From assembly GCA_030704615.1 (NCBI GenBank), contig CM060731.1, positions 78,472,756-78,536,755 on the forward strand: a DNA stretch of 64,000 nt. Reading direction: 5' to 3'. Numbering within the stretch: the first letter of the stretch is position 1; each line of letters opens with the position of its first letter. The notes under the pieces were generated by a model. It did no database searches, had not been told where the DNA came from, and saw nothing but the letters and a program-made list of their open reading frames with translations. The position numbers were made by a program, and so were the translations under genes. This DNA comes from Takakia lepidozioides (taxonomy: Eukaryota > Streptophyta > Takakiopsida > Takakiales > Takakiaceae). Shown here piece by piece: positions 1 to 13,704 of the stretch.

Positions 1-1010
1 AATCAACTGACTCCAGGAGGTTCAGTGTGGGGGACCACTGTCGAAAGACATGTCGTAGACGATCTTCACAAGGAAAAGTCAATTAATACACTCTCTCTCT
101 CTCTCTCTCTCTCTGTATAATGTAAAAGCCCAGGCCCTCCTGAGGCCTAGTTTTTGGGCAAATCACACACAGCAGATTGATGCTTGTGTGAAGGGATTTC
201 TAGAGGATATCTGGAAAACCCGGATTAATTCTTTATATGGAGGTAAGTCTTACTACCAACGTCAGCCCCTGACAGAGGTAGGTTCTGTCCCTTTTGTTCC
301 CGCTCAAACTGGGCGCGGGGTCAATGGCCACAAGGCTACGGCAAACAACGTCTTATGAGTACAATCTCTGTATAATGTGCGGCAGCCTGAAGACAGTATC
401 CATTTTCTGATATATTGTCCAGGATATTCTCACGAGAGAGTGACCCTCTTCAGGACCATCAAGAACATTATCCCCGTACGTCTGTTCACCAATTTTGAAA
501 ACCTTGAGGCTGAGCCTAAAGCCCTGGCCCTGTTGGGGTCTAACTGCTGGGCAGCTTACACACACAGCAAGTTGATGCTTGTGTGAAGGGCTTTCGAGGA
601 TTTCTCAAAAACCCAAACTAATTGTCTTTATCAAGGTAAGCCACACTAACCAAGTGAGCCCTTCCCTATTGTTCCGTCCAAACTGGGCACAGGGTCTATG
701 GCCACAAGGCTACGGTAAACACAGTCTTAAGAGTTCATTCTCTTTCTCTCTCTCTCTCTGTGTTCCGCTCAAACTGAGCGCGGGGTCAATGGCCACAAGG
801 GTACAGCAAACAACGTCTCATGAGGACATTCTCTCTTGGATCAATTGAGCAGAGCACAAAGGGACAGAAACTACCCTTGTCAGGGGCAGATGCCAGTAGT
901 ATGATTCACCTTGAAACAAACTGGGCGCGGGCTCAATGGCCACAAGGCTACAACAAACGTCTTATGAGTACATTTTCTCTCTCTCTCTCTCTCTCTCTGG
1001 GCATTCTAAT
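1..1010 (+). mobile_element. cluster of truncated LINE 3' ends with (CT)n tails
   Basis: Four 5'-truncated copies of the 3' end of one non-LTR retrotransposon lie head to tail. Each ends with a recognisable 3' UTR that includes the string ATGGCCACAAGGCTACGG, near 306-368, 680-745, 767-834 and 916-980. Three end in CT repeats (about 738-759, 835 and 973-998), and another CT run lies at 90-113. The second copy still encodes a C-terminal stretch reading EDSIHFLIYCPG followed by FENLEAEPKALALL. It matches the C-terminus of the LINE on the minus strand at 29.8-32.5 kb, so the family is the same. No intact reading frame remains. Confidence 0.75.
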
Positions 1011-3370
1011 TGCTGGGCAGCTTGCGCGTACAGTTAGAGGATCTCACTTGCATCGTAGTATCGTCCAAGGGTGGACCAAAAATTGAAAGTGCAGAAAGGG
1101 CTTGGGGTTGGGTGCAGGTGTATGAGTCGAATCACAGCGACAATAATCTGGTGGGGTCCATCCAGGGTCCCTGTGAAGTACTGGCACCTCTTCAGTATGA
1201 GCAGGAGATCGAGCGTCGCTCAAAGGGTGGCGGTGAAGGACTTCCACCAATCTTTTTATGCCGGTAGCTATATTAAGATCGTTCTGGAGCTCGATACATT
1301 GAATCATTCATCTGGCATCCTATCTCCTTCAGTATTATGATCTAATCACAAGTCTTGTGATAAAAGTTGGCTTCTAGTTTGCATTTACATGAGTTGTGGT
1401 CATATGATTGCTTCGACATCTTAGGCAGAGGGAGTCTTAAAGAAGTTACTTGAATGGTAATGGTGCCACTGGTGATGGAGGCCCTGCTGTGATGGCAGGT
1501 GGCTTTATGATGCCCCAAGGGGTGTGTTCCAGGCTGCTGCTGAAGGTCCTCTCAAGTAGGTTGTGCGCTCACGGCATTCAAGTGCCTTGCTTTGTGTGTG
1601 CGCCTCTTCTGAATGTCTCAGAATGTATTCTCAGATATGAGCCCTTGTAATTTCTTGTACATCCCATTTGAGCTGTACATGTTGTTCAAAGAGAGTATCT
1701 GGTACAAGGAGCTGAACTGGAGCTTAAAGTTATATTGGACTGGGTGATCTGAGGTGCCATTGTTGGCACTGGACCTGTAAGCATTGCCACCAGCCCCGAG
1801 GCATGGTTAAGATAGTCATGGTTTCTTGGTATGGAGGGATGCTGTGACTACTGTGGCAAACCACCAGGGAAGGCTTACTGCAACATCCTATGGCTGACTT
1901 TGGTCAGTGGATCAGCTTCAAGTGTTGGCCTGAGACAGCCTGTGTGTTAATGGGAATTTTATGCACAGGAGACTCACCACTCTGATTGGTCTGTGTGCCA
2001 CTGTTGCTGACAACATTCTCTTCCCAGGGGTTTGGTGTGTGAGGTGGAGATAGCTGGAAACTACAACGAATACTTGTGGCAGGTTGATGCAGTTGTTCCA
2101 CAGGAACAGGGAACTGATTGTCCCCTGACCACACCATTGGTGGGTGTGCTGAAGGTGCTGTGAAGGGTTTTAATCACTTGAGATTGAGATTATACTTACC
2201 TGCTACCCTGCATGTGAGGCCTAAGCAGGTTACTGTGGTTCATGGAAGAGTTTCTGGGGTGAACGAAGTTCAATGAGAACTCCATGATTGTAGCCAGTGT
2301 ACCCACTAATACGTTGAAGGAATGATAATGGTTGATGGGATGCCACACCAGCTACAGGGGCTCAGCTCATCCACAGCCCACAAGAAGGCAGTCTTATTCA
2401 TTATGAGACATGCACAGGATAAAGGAGATGGACATAGTCAACACTAACAATTAGTGAAGGGCCAGGAAGCAGTAGCCTTGCCAGTCCGTATACTCCGATC
2501 TGTTTGTCACAAAGCGGGGGATGTTTTCCTGGCTGCCAAAATTGATATCCATTCCACAAGCAATGGATATAACTCATGTGATGAAATGAGAGGAAAGCAC
2601 TTTGTATCTGTATCTGCTGATGTCCTGCACAGTGCAACGCGCTTTCTTTTTCGCAGAGTAGACCTAACACCACTTGCCTCTGCAATGCTTTAGTCCGTCA
2701 TGGTATCATGTTGCATAAGGTCACTGTGTTTGAGTGTATGATACTCTTACCCAATGATGAAGTGTCAAAAGAAGTGTTGCACTGACAGAGAAAGTTTGCA
2801 TAGGACAAAGAAAGCAAGATATAGGCAAAACGTGGGCCCCAATAAGAAAACCGTGAAGAAAGTCATGCCGCCATTCATCTGTGGTCCTCACAATGAAAAT
2901 CTGTGAATTACGGATATAAAACGCTTGGGAATTCACAGCAACAGGCCTGCAGATCGCGTGTGTGCTAACCTTGTACCCTAAATGACTGTCGTTTGTGAGG
3001 ATCTTCAAGCGACATTGTGCCGGATGGGTAGAATGTGGCATCTGATGCAACGAGATCACGTTCACACATCTTCATTGAAACAGTTCCTCCCAAAATCTTT
3101 GGATGTTCTATTTGATACTGATTCTGTGATTCTGAAGTTTGGTAAGTCCAAAGCCTGCAGGCCGGCCTTTCTTGCAGCTGATGTGGGCGAGACGGCATCA
3201 AGCGCTAGCATGGAGCCTTCTCTCCCAAGCCGCATTCGGGATACGCTGGGTGTACCGCTAACATCAGATACTCTTGGTGAGGTTGCAACTGCTGCCCATT
3301 CATGTGATCGATTGATTTCTCCCAACGTCTCCACGACAATATAGGTTTTCGACGATATAGGTTTTGGTTC
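1011..3370. other. intergenic, no gene recognised
   Basis: No conserved protein was recognised here on either strand. Short open frames exist, for example + 2982-3344 and - 2721-3065, but they resemble no family I know and overlap each other. The last few hundred bases should hold the promoter, and possibly a 5' exon, of the MDP-1-like gene. Confidence 0.5.
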
Positions 3371-4798
3371 ATGATGCATACAACTTGGGCTGCTGCAAGG
3401 GAACTTGCGGGTGGAAAATGCTTGGGCTTGATTAAGCAGAATTCGTCTTTGAATCCCCACGCAGGACTTTTCTTGATCGATCCAAGGGGACGGACTCGCG
3501 GATGGAGGCGGGGTGGGTGGCAATCTTCGCTGTGCTCTGCAACTGAGGAAAGTATAGCAGCTAAACAAATAAGGTGGTGCAAACCACGGGGTGAGCGCAT
3601 AGAGGCCCACGTTCTACCGATAACTGAGGCAGGTCCAGATGCTGGAGAGGATAGCCAGGAGCAGAGAATCGTCCATGAAGCTCTCAAACTGATCAACAAA
3701 GCCCCCGTATTGCCCTCACTAGTGGTGTTTGATCTGGATCACACTCTTTGGCCGTTTTATTGGTATGGTCCTGTGTCCTCTCTGCCTTCAGCTTTATAGT
3801 TAGTCCCTTTCTTGAAAATCATCAGAATGCTTATCCTCTATACTGCGATTTCTTTCATCTTCGGCACAATTAACCGAATAATTACAGTTCTTACAATAGC
3901 AACCCTGCCATCCTTTGCATGTGCTTTCCTTCCAACAATGCCATCCTCACCTTCCATTTTCTCTTTCTGTGAGGCTGACAAATTTAGGGAATGGGTGGTG
4001 ACAGTCAATATCGGAGGAAGGGCGATACCCCAGCACTGTTTCCACAGGTGGCGGCCATCCTCAAGGCTCTGGCAATGTCTAATGTGGCCATGGCTGTAGC
4101 CTCACGCACCCCTTCGCAAGAAGTTGCTCTTGCAATGCTGGACAAGCTCTCCCTCGCCCATCACTTTGTGGCCCAGGTGGGACATCATCTACTTGCATCA
4201 TTTCTATACCCAAATTGCTTCTAGGTCATATGTAGGCAAGGCTCTAAACTGCTCTAAGAGCCTCTCATAATACATGGAATGGTTTCAATTGGGTTTGTAT
4301 GCAGGAGATCTACTTTACTTTGTTCTCCAAGACGAAACATTTGGCAGCCATCTCTCAGAAAACAGGAGTTCCTTACAGTACTATGCTGTTCTTCGATGAC
4401 GAAGCCAAGAACGTCATCACTGTACGTAGTGCAATCTTTCTGCTTTCTTGTTGCGGTTACAATATCCTTGTATGCAGTTATGACTTGGTAATACCCCAAG
4501 GATACAGTTTCTGACGGGAACCTGTGCTATATATCTAAAGGTTCTGAAGTCAGGTACTACTTGGCAGACATTCTTTCATCATCTTTTAGCTTCCACAACA
4601 TTCATGCACCCTCACATCTGTAATTATGCTTGGACCCTGCCAGAACACCAGATCCTCATTTTAGCTTCTTGTTATACCATGCACACACAGGCAGGCCAGT
4701 TGGGGGTGACAGCAGTGTTACTGAACAATGGACTTGATTTGATGGGCCTCGAGACTGGTCTCACAATGCTGGCAACTAGGCCAAAAGGCAAGTCTTGA
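3371..4798 (+). CDS. magnesium-dependent phosphatase 1-like HAD protein
   Basis: Four exons (3371-3762, 4005-4176, 4305-4421, 4691-4798) join in phase into 262 codons. All introns are GT-AG. The HAD core is complete: motif I VVFDLDHTLWPFYC with the nucleophile Asp and the DxD Asp, motif II ASR in exon 2, the KTKHL lysine region, and motif IV FFDDEAKNV in exon 3. The end, QLGVTAVLLNNGLDL, is typical of MDP-1. This family comprises small cytosolic Mg-dependent phosphatases acting on protein phosphotyrosine and on sugar phosphates from protein glycation. The family is usually about 170-200 residues, so roughly 90 residues before the conserved EQRIVHEALKLI are an extension. No other in-frame Met precedes the HAD core, so the start is either 3371 or in an unseen upstream exon. 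Confidence 0.85.
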
Positions 4799-5491
4799 CT
4801 AACTACCACTTCGAAGTATAGTTTAGGAGTTGTCAACAGTAACAGGTGATACCTCATTCCTTGGGGGCAGAATGCAGTTGCCTTTAGTTGTCCATAGAGT
4901 AGGCTGAGGACATTTGTAGACTTTTTTAGTCTGCTATCATAGTAATACAAATGAAACAGAATGGGACACTTACAGTGGGGCATTTTCTGAGCATCTCCTC
5001 ACATTCCTAGTTGTTTGTGGTGTGGAGTGCTTTTGTGGCATGGATATGGAAATCTCAATCAGTCCTTGGTGAAGGAGTATCTGTCAATGCTTCCCAGGGT
5101 TGTCATGACCATCAAGGCAGACACAGTGATACACCAGTACCGGATCACAGAACATCACATGCACTTGCAAGCTGTGCTCAACAGTAAAGAATGAATAGAA
5201 TCTGTGTATTGGGTCAAAGAAAGCAATATACTGTAATTACTAGGTAATCTCTTTGTCTGCCTGCATTGTACCATTATGCTTGTTCTGCAGGTCAGTAGAG
5301 CAACAGTCTGCTTCACCCTCATCATGAGTACCAAAAAAATGAGGCACTGAATGATGCAGAACCTTTTGTACCTTCACTTGTTCTGTTATGTTGCATGTAG
5401 TAGAGCTGTGAAGCCTAACTCGAATAATGTAACGCGCTATTATACATCATCTCTTACTGAAGTTCTTCCTGTCTCAGCCCAGCGAGGTCAC
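4799..5491. other. intergenic between convergent genes
   Basis: About 690 bases separate the 3' ends of the converging MDP-1-like and DUF266 genes. It should contain both 3' UTRs and terminators. I see no further gene or repeat in it. Confidence 0.5.
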
Positions 5492-8400
5492 TCAGTGAGG
5501 GAGTATCCTGTTCTCATAATCAGCCACCTGGTTTAAAAGCCGGAAGCCAGCTCCTCGAGTAAATTTCCTTGCAAATAAGTAGCAGGGCCGTGGCTCCCCA
5601 TTAGAACTGCACCATTCTGTTCGCGACTCGGTGCTGTAGTGGATGCTATATATCCCCTGCCAAGGCCATCTCTTTGTCAACCCCATAGTCACAAGTCAAA
5701 ATAAGCTACTATGAGAAGTCAGATACTGTACAGTCTACAGCTCTCACATCAATGGCTAAGGATTACAGCTTATGGGCACAAATGTCATTGCGCGATGAGT
5801 AGGTATTTGAAGTCTATTAAAGAGATAGGGGAACTGTTACTGTACAACCAGAAAACTGACTACTCTGGCAAGGGGCCAAACTAGGACCTGCATATCGTGG
5901 ATGGCCTGGAGGGTGGCGTCCGCGAAGTTGAAGGTGACAGGGTGCCAACCTTGTCGATCTCTGCCCTTGACAAAGTTTTTCCACTGACTAAAGGTCAGAG
6001 TACGACGCTCTATTTCAGACTCCATGTCCTTCATCTGCACCCCTCCATATCCCTTTCACTTTACTTAACTGCTGTAGTCACATAGAGCATGGCTACTAGT
6101 TCAAACTACAGGTTCTGTAAGGCACCCTATATGCGTCAGTATTAGGAAGTCCATCAGTGCAAAGTCTTAAGTGCAGACTGTGATTTACCTTGAGGTCAGA
6201 AGCTATGACTGGTGTGCAATTTGAGACGGGAAATGAAAAGAGTACACTGGATTGGCTCAATAAAACTTGATTTTAGTGACTGTACAACCTGGGGATGTGT
6301 CAACATGAGGAAACGCCATCATATTCTCATATTGATAGAAACATCAGAAACAGAAAAAAGAAAGCAAGGTCCTAGGAAGACCAAAGAGCATCTGGGACAA
6401 GAAGAGAAGCAAACAAAGAAACAACTAGAAAAGAGAGAACTTACCGCTAACAGAGTTTGTATATAATGTTCGTCGGGGATGCAGTTGTGTTCGTCCTTGG
6501 TTCTGTTCTCCTGGAGTACAGAAGGAACATAGATTGTCAAGTGCTTGGGAATTTGTACAACACACCCTACACCCCACATCTGGTTGTAATGAAGGGAGCA
6601 TATACACAGTAATACTGCCAATTCAGATCTCACCGAGCCAAGATGGAGCTACATCGTACATGCAGTGGTAGGATATGGCTACCACCCAATATAAACAATG
6701 AGGAATGTCAGCTGGAAAGTGGTCTCACCAGGGCAAACTCCCTCCAAAACTCTGGCAGTGCCACCCTCTGCATCCATCCAGCCATCCATGCACTCCATGT
6801 CCTGTCAGCCTTTGCCTGACCACAAACACACTAATACACTGACACAACAAGATCAGGAGAACAATCCAGGCTCGGACAGAAAGATGAAGCATGACAACAA
6901 CCTCATGTCAATAGGGAGTTAATTAACATCCTGTAAAATCAATAATGCCGCCATTCTACATGTGACTTTGTTAAAATAAATTTGCTTTACATTAGCATAC
7001 AATCACGACGTGATAGAATTAGAAATAAATTATTAAACACAAATTTTACTGGCTAGGATGAACAACTAGATGCTGAAAAGATCAGAATTTTATCAGCTCA
7101 GAATTTCACAACTATATATGAATAGTGACTATAATCATATATGAATCGTCACAAGGTGTTGCACTGTGTCACATGAGTATCCACACCAGAAGGCTCTCTT
7201 GATTACGCAGTGTAAAGGATCCACTTTGCTAAGAGGTTGTATTCTGTTCCAGACAACAATCTTCAGCAGAGTGGGATCAGCCGATAGGTATAGCAATGGT
7301 GTGGTCTAGCTTATCTGGAAGTAAAATAATGAATGACCAAGGAAGGAAATAGGATAATCTTCACACAAATACAAAGCCCAAAGTAGAAAGAAGGCAAACC
7401 TTACAGTGCTCCTGAAAGACAGGGAAGACAGAAGAGTCTGCTACAATTGCCTCGGCATGTTTCCGTATCAAAACAAACCACTGCCATCCCCCCTTTGCTC
7501 CCTCATTATAACAAGGAACTAACTAGATCACGTTATCATCTTTCCTCAATCACTTGTCTGACTTTCCTCCATGTCTGTTGTCTACACCTCCACCAACTAC
7601 TAACAAGATAGTAAGAGCCACATACATAAATCAGGGAAAGAACACATGGTAAGTAGGCGAAGTGAGTAGATGGGGGGATAATCCATAAATAAATTGTGAC
7701 TGCCTACCTGCGATCCTTTCCGCCACCTTTCCTTGGGTATTACAGATGCCATTTTTGGGTTGTACCGTGTGTCACCTGAATCCACGAAACTGATCAACCC
7801 AACCCGGCAGAGACCAGTCCATCAAGAACCGAAACTCTCACACTCATTTCCATGAATAAACACCCAATTCCTTTACTCATGTGACCTCAAACCTGTGTCT
7901 CATGAATCTCTGATCAGCAATGAGGTGGGTAGGATGCAGATGTCCCTGTACCTGTCTACGAAGCTCTTGTCGGAGGACATGACATAGTCGTAGACGAATC
8001 GAAAGTTGTAGAGAGGGATGCAGCTGCATCACACCAGGTTCCCCACCCATCAAATGAAAATTACCGAACCAAGAACAATTTATAATGTAATTGCACATGT
8101 AGGGTAAGTTTTCCACTCAGGGCTTACCTCACGCTCATGAGATTTGGCAAAAGACAATTAAAGGGTTACTGCTGCTATTATCTAGTCAAATAACAGAGCA
8201 ATACCTATCAGACACAAGAATGAAGCGCTGGTTGAGGGGATCTTGTAGAGCCTGTCTGAGGAGCAGACGCTCTGCTTCAATCATGCTAGCCTCCCCCCAC
8301 TCCACCTGCAAGCCAAACGAACTTCCCATTCTATTACCAATACTTGATGCCAGAAGCCATTGCAGCAGAGTGAGGACTCTTCGCCTTAAAGTAGCTTCTC

Positions 8401-9511
8401 TTTGTCACATTGAAACTTGCAGTGGGAGGGGCATAGACATATAAAAGAGCACTATACGACCAACAAAATGGAAGGGAGTGGCTCTTTCGTGTGAAGAGAC
8501 ACTGGAGTGTTTATTCGGCAGGAGTCCACCTTCAATAAATTTTGTGTGCTCAAATTAGGAGACCCATTGACAGTTTCTGCTCAGATCTACGTCACAGCAA
8601 CAAAAATAGCTCAGGCACCAGAGAGGACTTTGAGATTCCAGTTCAAGGGTATATGTAAATACTACTACACATACCACGGGTTAAGACACATAGAAGAAAG
8701 AAAGCAAACAGGAGAATTACCAGAATGGACTTTGGAATCTGACGGTTGATGAAGGACCGGCATTTTATGGTATCTTCGGTGTACACAAATCCAGGCCTCG
8801 CATGGATGTACACACTGTACTCGTGCACTCGTGATCCCTGTAACCCACCAGTCAGCAAATAGACACTAATGCAATCGTAACAAGCCAAACCTTCTGAGAG
8901 TCCTCATACTTTAACAGAACTGATAACCTAACTTAATTTTCAGACGCCAAAAGAAGCTTGCACAGTTGACAGCCTTCAATGAAGTGGTGGAAGCACCTGT
9001 CAGTATGATTCCAGAAGGGTCCAGTATGGCATTGATGGGCAATTTTGCTATGATACAGCACAGAATGTCACAACACCTCCAGAAGGATTATATAAGACTA
9101 AAACAACTCAAAGTAAAACCAGTAATTACAGCCAAAAACAATCAGTCGTGTGAAACAGGTGTAACGACAAGACAGCCGAGGGCAGCAGGTTCAAAAAAAG
9201 AGGACGTTGATACAGCTCCAATTGGTTCATAGTGATTGCTACAACCACAGGGAATGTTGGCTTACCAAAAAGAAATGTTCCCAGAGAAAGTCCAGTGGCA
9301 TGTGATTTCTTGCCAAAAACAAAAAAGCTATCTTGGGTTCAGATGAATTGTAGTGCTGAGATTCGCTGAAAGAGGTTACAGAGGAAGAGGAATCATAAGA
9401 AATTAACGCCTGCAGCTTCGACATAACCACCACAACCAAAATGACCACCATCAACAACAATGCACCAGCCCTCCATCTCCAGCGTGGATAACCAGGTATT
9501 CTTTTCTTCAT
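5492..9511 (-). CDS. DUF266 / GT14-like (core-2/I-branching type) glycosyltransferase
   Basis: Ten minus-strand exons (9511-9266, 8837-8721, 8305-8205, 8023-7952, 7789-7708, 7480-7400, 6767-6729, 6510-6445, 6034-5888, 5656-5492) join in phase into 371 codons, all with GT-AG introns. The N-terminus is short, basic and followed by one hydrophobic segment (about residues 16-34), as in type II Golgi membrane enzymes. Family signatures appear in order: KIAFLFLARNHMPLDFLWEH, YSVYIHARPGF, VEWGEASMIEAERLL, PLYNFRFVYDYV, RYNPKMASVIPKERWRKGSQ, LPEFWREF, EHNCIPDEHYIQTLL, GWHPVTF and EWCSSNGEPRPCYLFARKF. The length is typical of this plant family. The donor and acceptor sugars are unknown. I chose ATG 9511 because it directly precedes the basic and membrane segments. 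The gene appears intact. Confidence 0.9.
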
Positions 9512-10223
9512 GACTGCTCCTGCCTGCACTTACAGGCTGTAAGTGCCATCCCCAGCCCATCTTCAATGTTCAGCATTGGCATCAAGTCTCCACCATTTTC
9601 TCACATCTGCTGCTATTGGCGTCTCAACATGCTGATAGTTTAGACGCTCTCTTCTCAGAAGAAATGAGATAACGAATAAGGCAGATTGAACCTATGCCCA
9701 GGGCATTGTCAGGTTGAAAAAGAGTGCGCCAAAGCATACCTGGTTTATGCTTTCGAAGCTGATTGCGCTGCGGTATTACGGAATGCATCACAGCTCCTGC
9801 TGTTATGCCTATTTTCAAGGAACATGTCGCATATCACTGGTAACTGGCACTCAGCTCATTCCAAGCATGTCTGATGCCGCCTTCATGACATTGCCACCTC
9901 GAGTCAGCCATTGAAAAGAGTTTACAACACTATAAAAAGAGGTCAGTTATTGAGAACGTCTACATGAAGACGCAGGAGGGAAGAGAAAGATGAGAAGCAC
10001 GTATAGCGAAATACAACAAGGAGCACAGTGAGAAGTGCAACAAAGTTGAAGACGAGCGTGAACGCCCCATGCAAAACCCAGACCGATGCACTCAAGAAAG
10101 AAAGGCTGGAGGATGGGATGGAGATTAAGAAGAGATAGAGGTGGGGCAATGCCGGGTAAAAGAACAATGGGTGACTCGAGAAAGGTACGTATCATGAAGA
10201 AGGGGAGGACAGAAACAGAGCAA

Positions 10224-10360
10224 CTACCGAGAGCAGTTTGAGCATGTACATGCCGGCATCACGAGCGGCCTCCCGCAGCACCTGCCTCAAGCCTACAGCA
10301 GATCGATGGGCAGTACTTTCTGCATCGACGATTCCTGCCACATACTCTCCGTACTCTCAC
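10224..10360 (-). CDS. possible isolated exon, unrecognised
   Basis: Read on the minus strand, this segment gives an open, protein-like stretch including AHRSAVGLRQVLREAARDAG followed by MYMLKLLS, with a possible GT donor at its 3' end. A weak similarity to the helix preceding the EP(S/T)AA motif of Hsp70-type ATPases was considered but is not strong enough to name it. A stop lies just upstream in the same frame, so any gene would need an acceptor close by. No partner exon was found. Confidence 0.2.
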
Positions 10361-11595
10361 CTCCTTGCTTGGTTCTCAAGCACCTACAGTGCCAGCCTCA
10401 TTCAAATCAAGTGCGTGAACTTCCTCCGCTCCTCCTCGTCATCTTCCTTCACATTTTACTTACCCACCAGCCCTTCAACGAGCTTGTACGTTGGTCAGGA
10501 CTCATACGTCAGGACTCACGACCCATTCTTTCTTGACCCATGCAACGAGATCTTCCGAGATCAAATCTTTTCTCCAGGATTTGAACCCAACATCAGTTGC
10601 TGGTAGCCAGTTATGGGTGGTATTGCATTTGCTATGATTCAGACCTATGAACCATATGATCGGAGGGTGGGTCCGGGGTGAGCAGGGTCCCACTCAAGAT
10701 GGTTGTCTGTTACAGAGCTTGCAGAAACGACAGGCTACATAGCTCATGTGACGATGGAGACTTCAATGAGTGATCACGGGCAAAGGTGGTGATCGGAAAA
10801 AATATATTCTTGAAAAGGATTGCACAGAACCCATAAGTGGAAAGATTGCTATACTTGCCACTGCAGATGAATCATAATATGAAGGACTCGCTTGATCCAT
10901 GTCTTATTTCGTCCAGGAATACCCACAGGCCTACACAATCACGTACTGGACCTGCAGCAATTAATGGCCAGATTCTGAACAAAAGTTTCAAGTACATACT
11001 AGGCATGGTCCAGGGCGTGACGACAAGTTCCTTGCGAGGTGCTTGCAGGCTACATAAACAATTTTATCTCTGTATTCTAGACAGAGGACGTGCAGGGTTT
11101 GGACATAACGTAGCCTCTCTTTTTGAAACATTGAGCTCTGGAACTATTTCATGGAATCTCTCTTTAGCTCATACCAATCAGCAACCCCTCCCTATATTTA
11201 TGCACATTGCGCAGCAAGCATGCTCATAACGTAGTGATACATAGGAAAACTTTGATGTGATTCAAGAGCATAGATGATAGAAGTTGGGAAAATAGAGGAA
11301 TGATGGAGATGGGTGGTGGGTGCACAACTCCCAAAATGGCCGTTAGAACAACATGTTGTAAATGCAGGAGGGGATGTTGCAGAAGACGCAATGATGACCA
11401 CGACAGGACGATGCATTTCAAACTTTTACGCTGCTCCGCACATGATCTTTCTCGCCGATCACTCATAGCCCCACCACACCAAGCTTTGTCTGGGCATGCT
11501 TGGCAAGCATGCTCCCTCCCGTCTACTATCAGAGCTGCCACCAATAATCTACAGTCGCCGTCGTGTGTGGGATCACCTGAGAGAGCCATGGGACT

Positions 11596-11901
11596 GGCAT
11601 ATGTGGAAGAGACATTGCTGCTGGATGAAAAGGGGGTCCTCCACCCTCTCGCTTGGCTTTTGCTGACTTGGTTTCAGTTGCGTGGGGCAAGTTACATGCA
11701 ACATTATGCCGATCTGGTGAAGCTCAAGCTATTACTGAAGACATTTGGCAACTCTGGGAAAAAGGCGGCATTATGTGCTTTCCAGATCTCTTAGGAGCGA
11801 TGTTACGCCCACATTCTGTCCTCGAGAGAGATCTCTCTCCGCTTGCTATCCATCCTTTCCATGTCCCCCGAATTCGAGGAGCGGGCTGGGGGGTTAATTG
11901 A
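11596..11901 (+). CDS. possible coding fragment, unrecognised
   Basis: Two overlapping plus-strand frames here have protein-like composition: YVEETLLLDEKGVLHPLAWL in one, then ITEDIWQLWEKGGIMCFPDL in the other. They would form one chain only with a frameshift or a short intron. I recognise no family. It may be a gene remnant. Confidence 0.2.
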
Positions 11902-13704
11902 AAACACGGCCGCAAGGCAAGGCTTTCAGTTCGATCTCCCGTCCACTAGTGGTCCTTGGTGCTCTTCATCTTATGCCTTAGTTGGCTAGTGCAGTTTGTT
12001 AGTTCCTGACACTTCTCCTGCTTTGTTGATTCTCGGGCCTTTGTGGTGGCTTGGTTTCCTAGCTACCGTCTCCTGCCAGTATGCTTTTATGTCCTGGGCT
12101 TGCAAGTTTCCTTCCCTTCCCCTCCACTTTCCATTTGTCTGCCTTCCCTCCCCCACGAATTCACCTCAGCAGTTACTTAAGCATCCTCTCTCTCCTTGAG
12201 TAGGATTAAGGGTGTATTTCATCTGCTTTGTCTCTAGTTATGAATCCATCCCGCGATGCGAGTGGCTTTAATAAGGAAGAGGGTGAGGAATAGATCCTGC
12301 AGATCATTAAGACTGTATACCATCAGAGCCTCTTTCCTGAAGGCATTCAAGGAATTCAAAGCACATATTGATGAAGAAGAATTGCTTCCACCATCATAGC
12401 AATTCACAAAACAACACCCGACAACATTCCCAAACTGATGTAGGAAAACAACCATTTGGAGAATATCAAGATCAAGGGCTTTCTTTCATTGAGAGGATGG
12501 CAGGTGGCATGTAAGCACAGCATCTGCTTCAAGTACAAACCTCATTGTTATTAAAAGGTTGGTGATCTCATTATTGTCAATGCATCTCAATCTCATTAAG
12601 TATAAGGGACACAAGCGTTTGTGTGGAACGTATAGCTCTTTGACAAGAACATGGTGACCAAGACCCCAATATTCATTTCCTTGAACATTGTACACGAGCT
12701 TGCTGCGGAGTGTCTCCTATGACAGTTTTGACTTCTCAATCTAAAATGGAGGGTCAAGAGTCCAATGTGCCATGGTCCCTTCCAAAATTGAGGTTGAGAA
12801 ACTCATTAGGGCCCAGTTTACACGTCTTTCAGTGTGGGCGACCAGTTACATTGACAGATCTTCCATTTCATTTCACTGGCGTCCATATGCTTCAATACCT
12901 AGGTAGAGCTGATTTGTCAGCAAATCCAGCAAACAGAAGCCATTTACCCTGGCGCTTTTGGCCTTTTGCCTGGAAAGAAGACCCCTCATTCCTGTAAAGA
13001 GGTCTAGTGTGAAACCACCTCTTTAACTAGGTAAGGAGCAGGTGATGATGCCCTTGCCACTCAGGATTCTGACATGGAAAAACTCAACTGATAAAACAGC
13101 TTTAGATAATTTACCTCTATAATTTGTTAAGAGGAGAACTGCACTTCTCACCCAGGTGGTTTGTGACATGACAATCTGAAGCTAATGATACAATCTTGTA
13201 TATTTTGCATGAGGTAGAAAGAGAGGGAGCCACCAAACAGAAGTATCCTGGAAACAGGAGATCCTGTGAGGAATAGAAACTGTGTGATGGCATGCCAGGT
13301 TCTAAGCAAAATTGCTTTCCCCCGCACTTTGCCTTGTTTACAGGACAAACAACTATGCACAATTAGAACCAATCAACCCACTGGTCCCTCCGAGTTGGTT
13401 TGCGCTTGGGGGGTGCATATCTGCCATTTTCGTAGGTGGCGCAAGCTATCAGTGATTCAAGCGTCAGCGCCTCGCTTGAATATGCATTATCTTCCAGGGT
13501 TCTGCAGGCAGGGCTCCACAAATAAGTCATATACATGAAACAAGCGAACTCCAACAAAAAAGGTGGTTTTTGGCAGGGGGGGTTTTAGATGCACATGAGA
13601 ACAGCATGCAATCTGTCTACTACCCAGAAAGGTGAAAGCATCCTTCGATAGGTTTGTCACAGTGATGGTCTGCAATTCAGCAGCAGAGATGGACCTAGAC
13701 TTCA

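Larger units (their letters stand above)
9512..13704. other. intergenic stretch with unassigned possible exons
   Basis: This 4.2-kb gap between two minus-strand genes has no recognisable complete gene. It should include the promoter of the glycosyltransferase near 9.5-9.9 kb and the 3' region of the J-domain gene near 13.7 kb. Two stretches with protein-like composition are listed separately (10224-10360 on minus, 11596-11901 on plus). The rest, including 12000-13400, shows only short open frames. Confidence 0.45.

Noticed and set aside
3062-3699. Two overlapping minus-strand frames of 164-182 codons
   Set aside because: They are antisense to the first exon of the MDP-1-like gene and resemble nothing; the plus strand has a well-supported gene.
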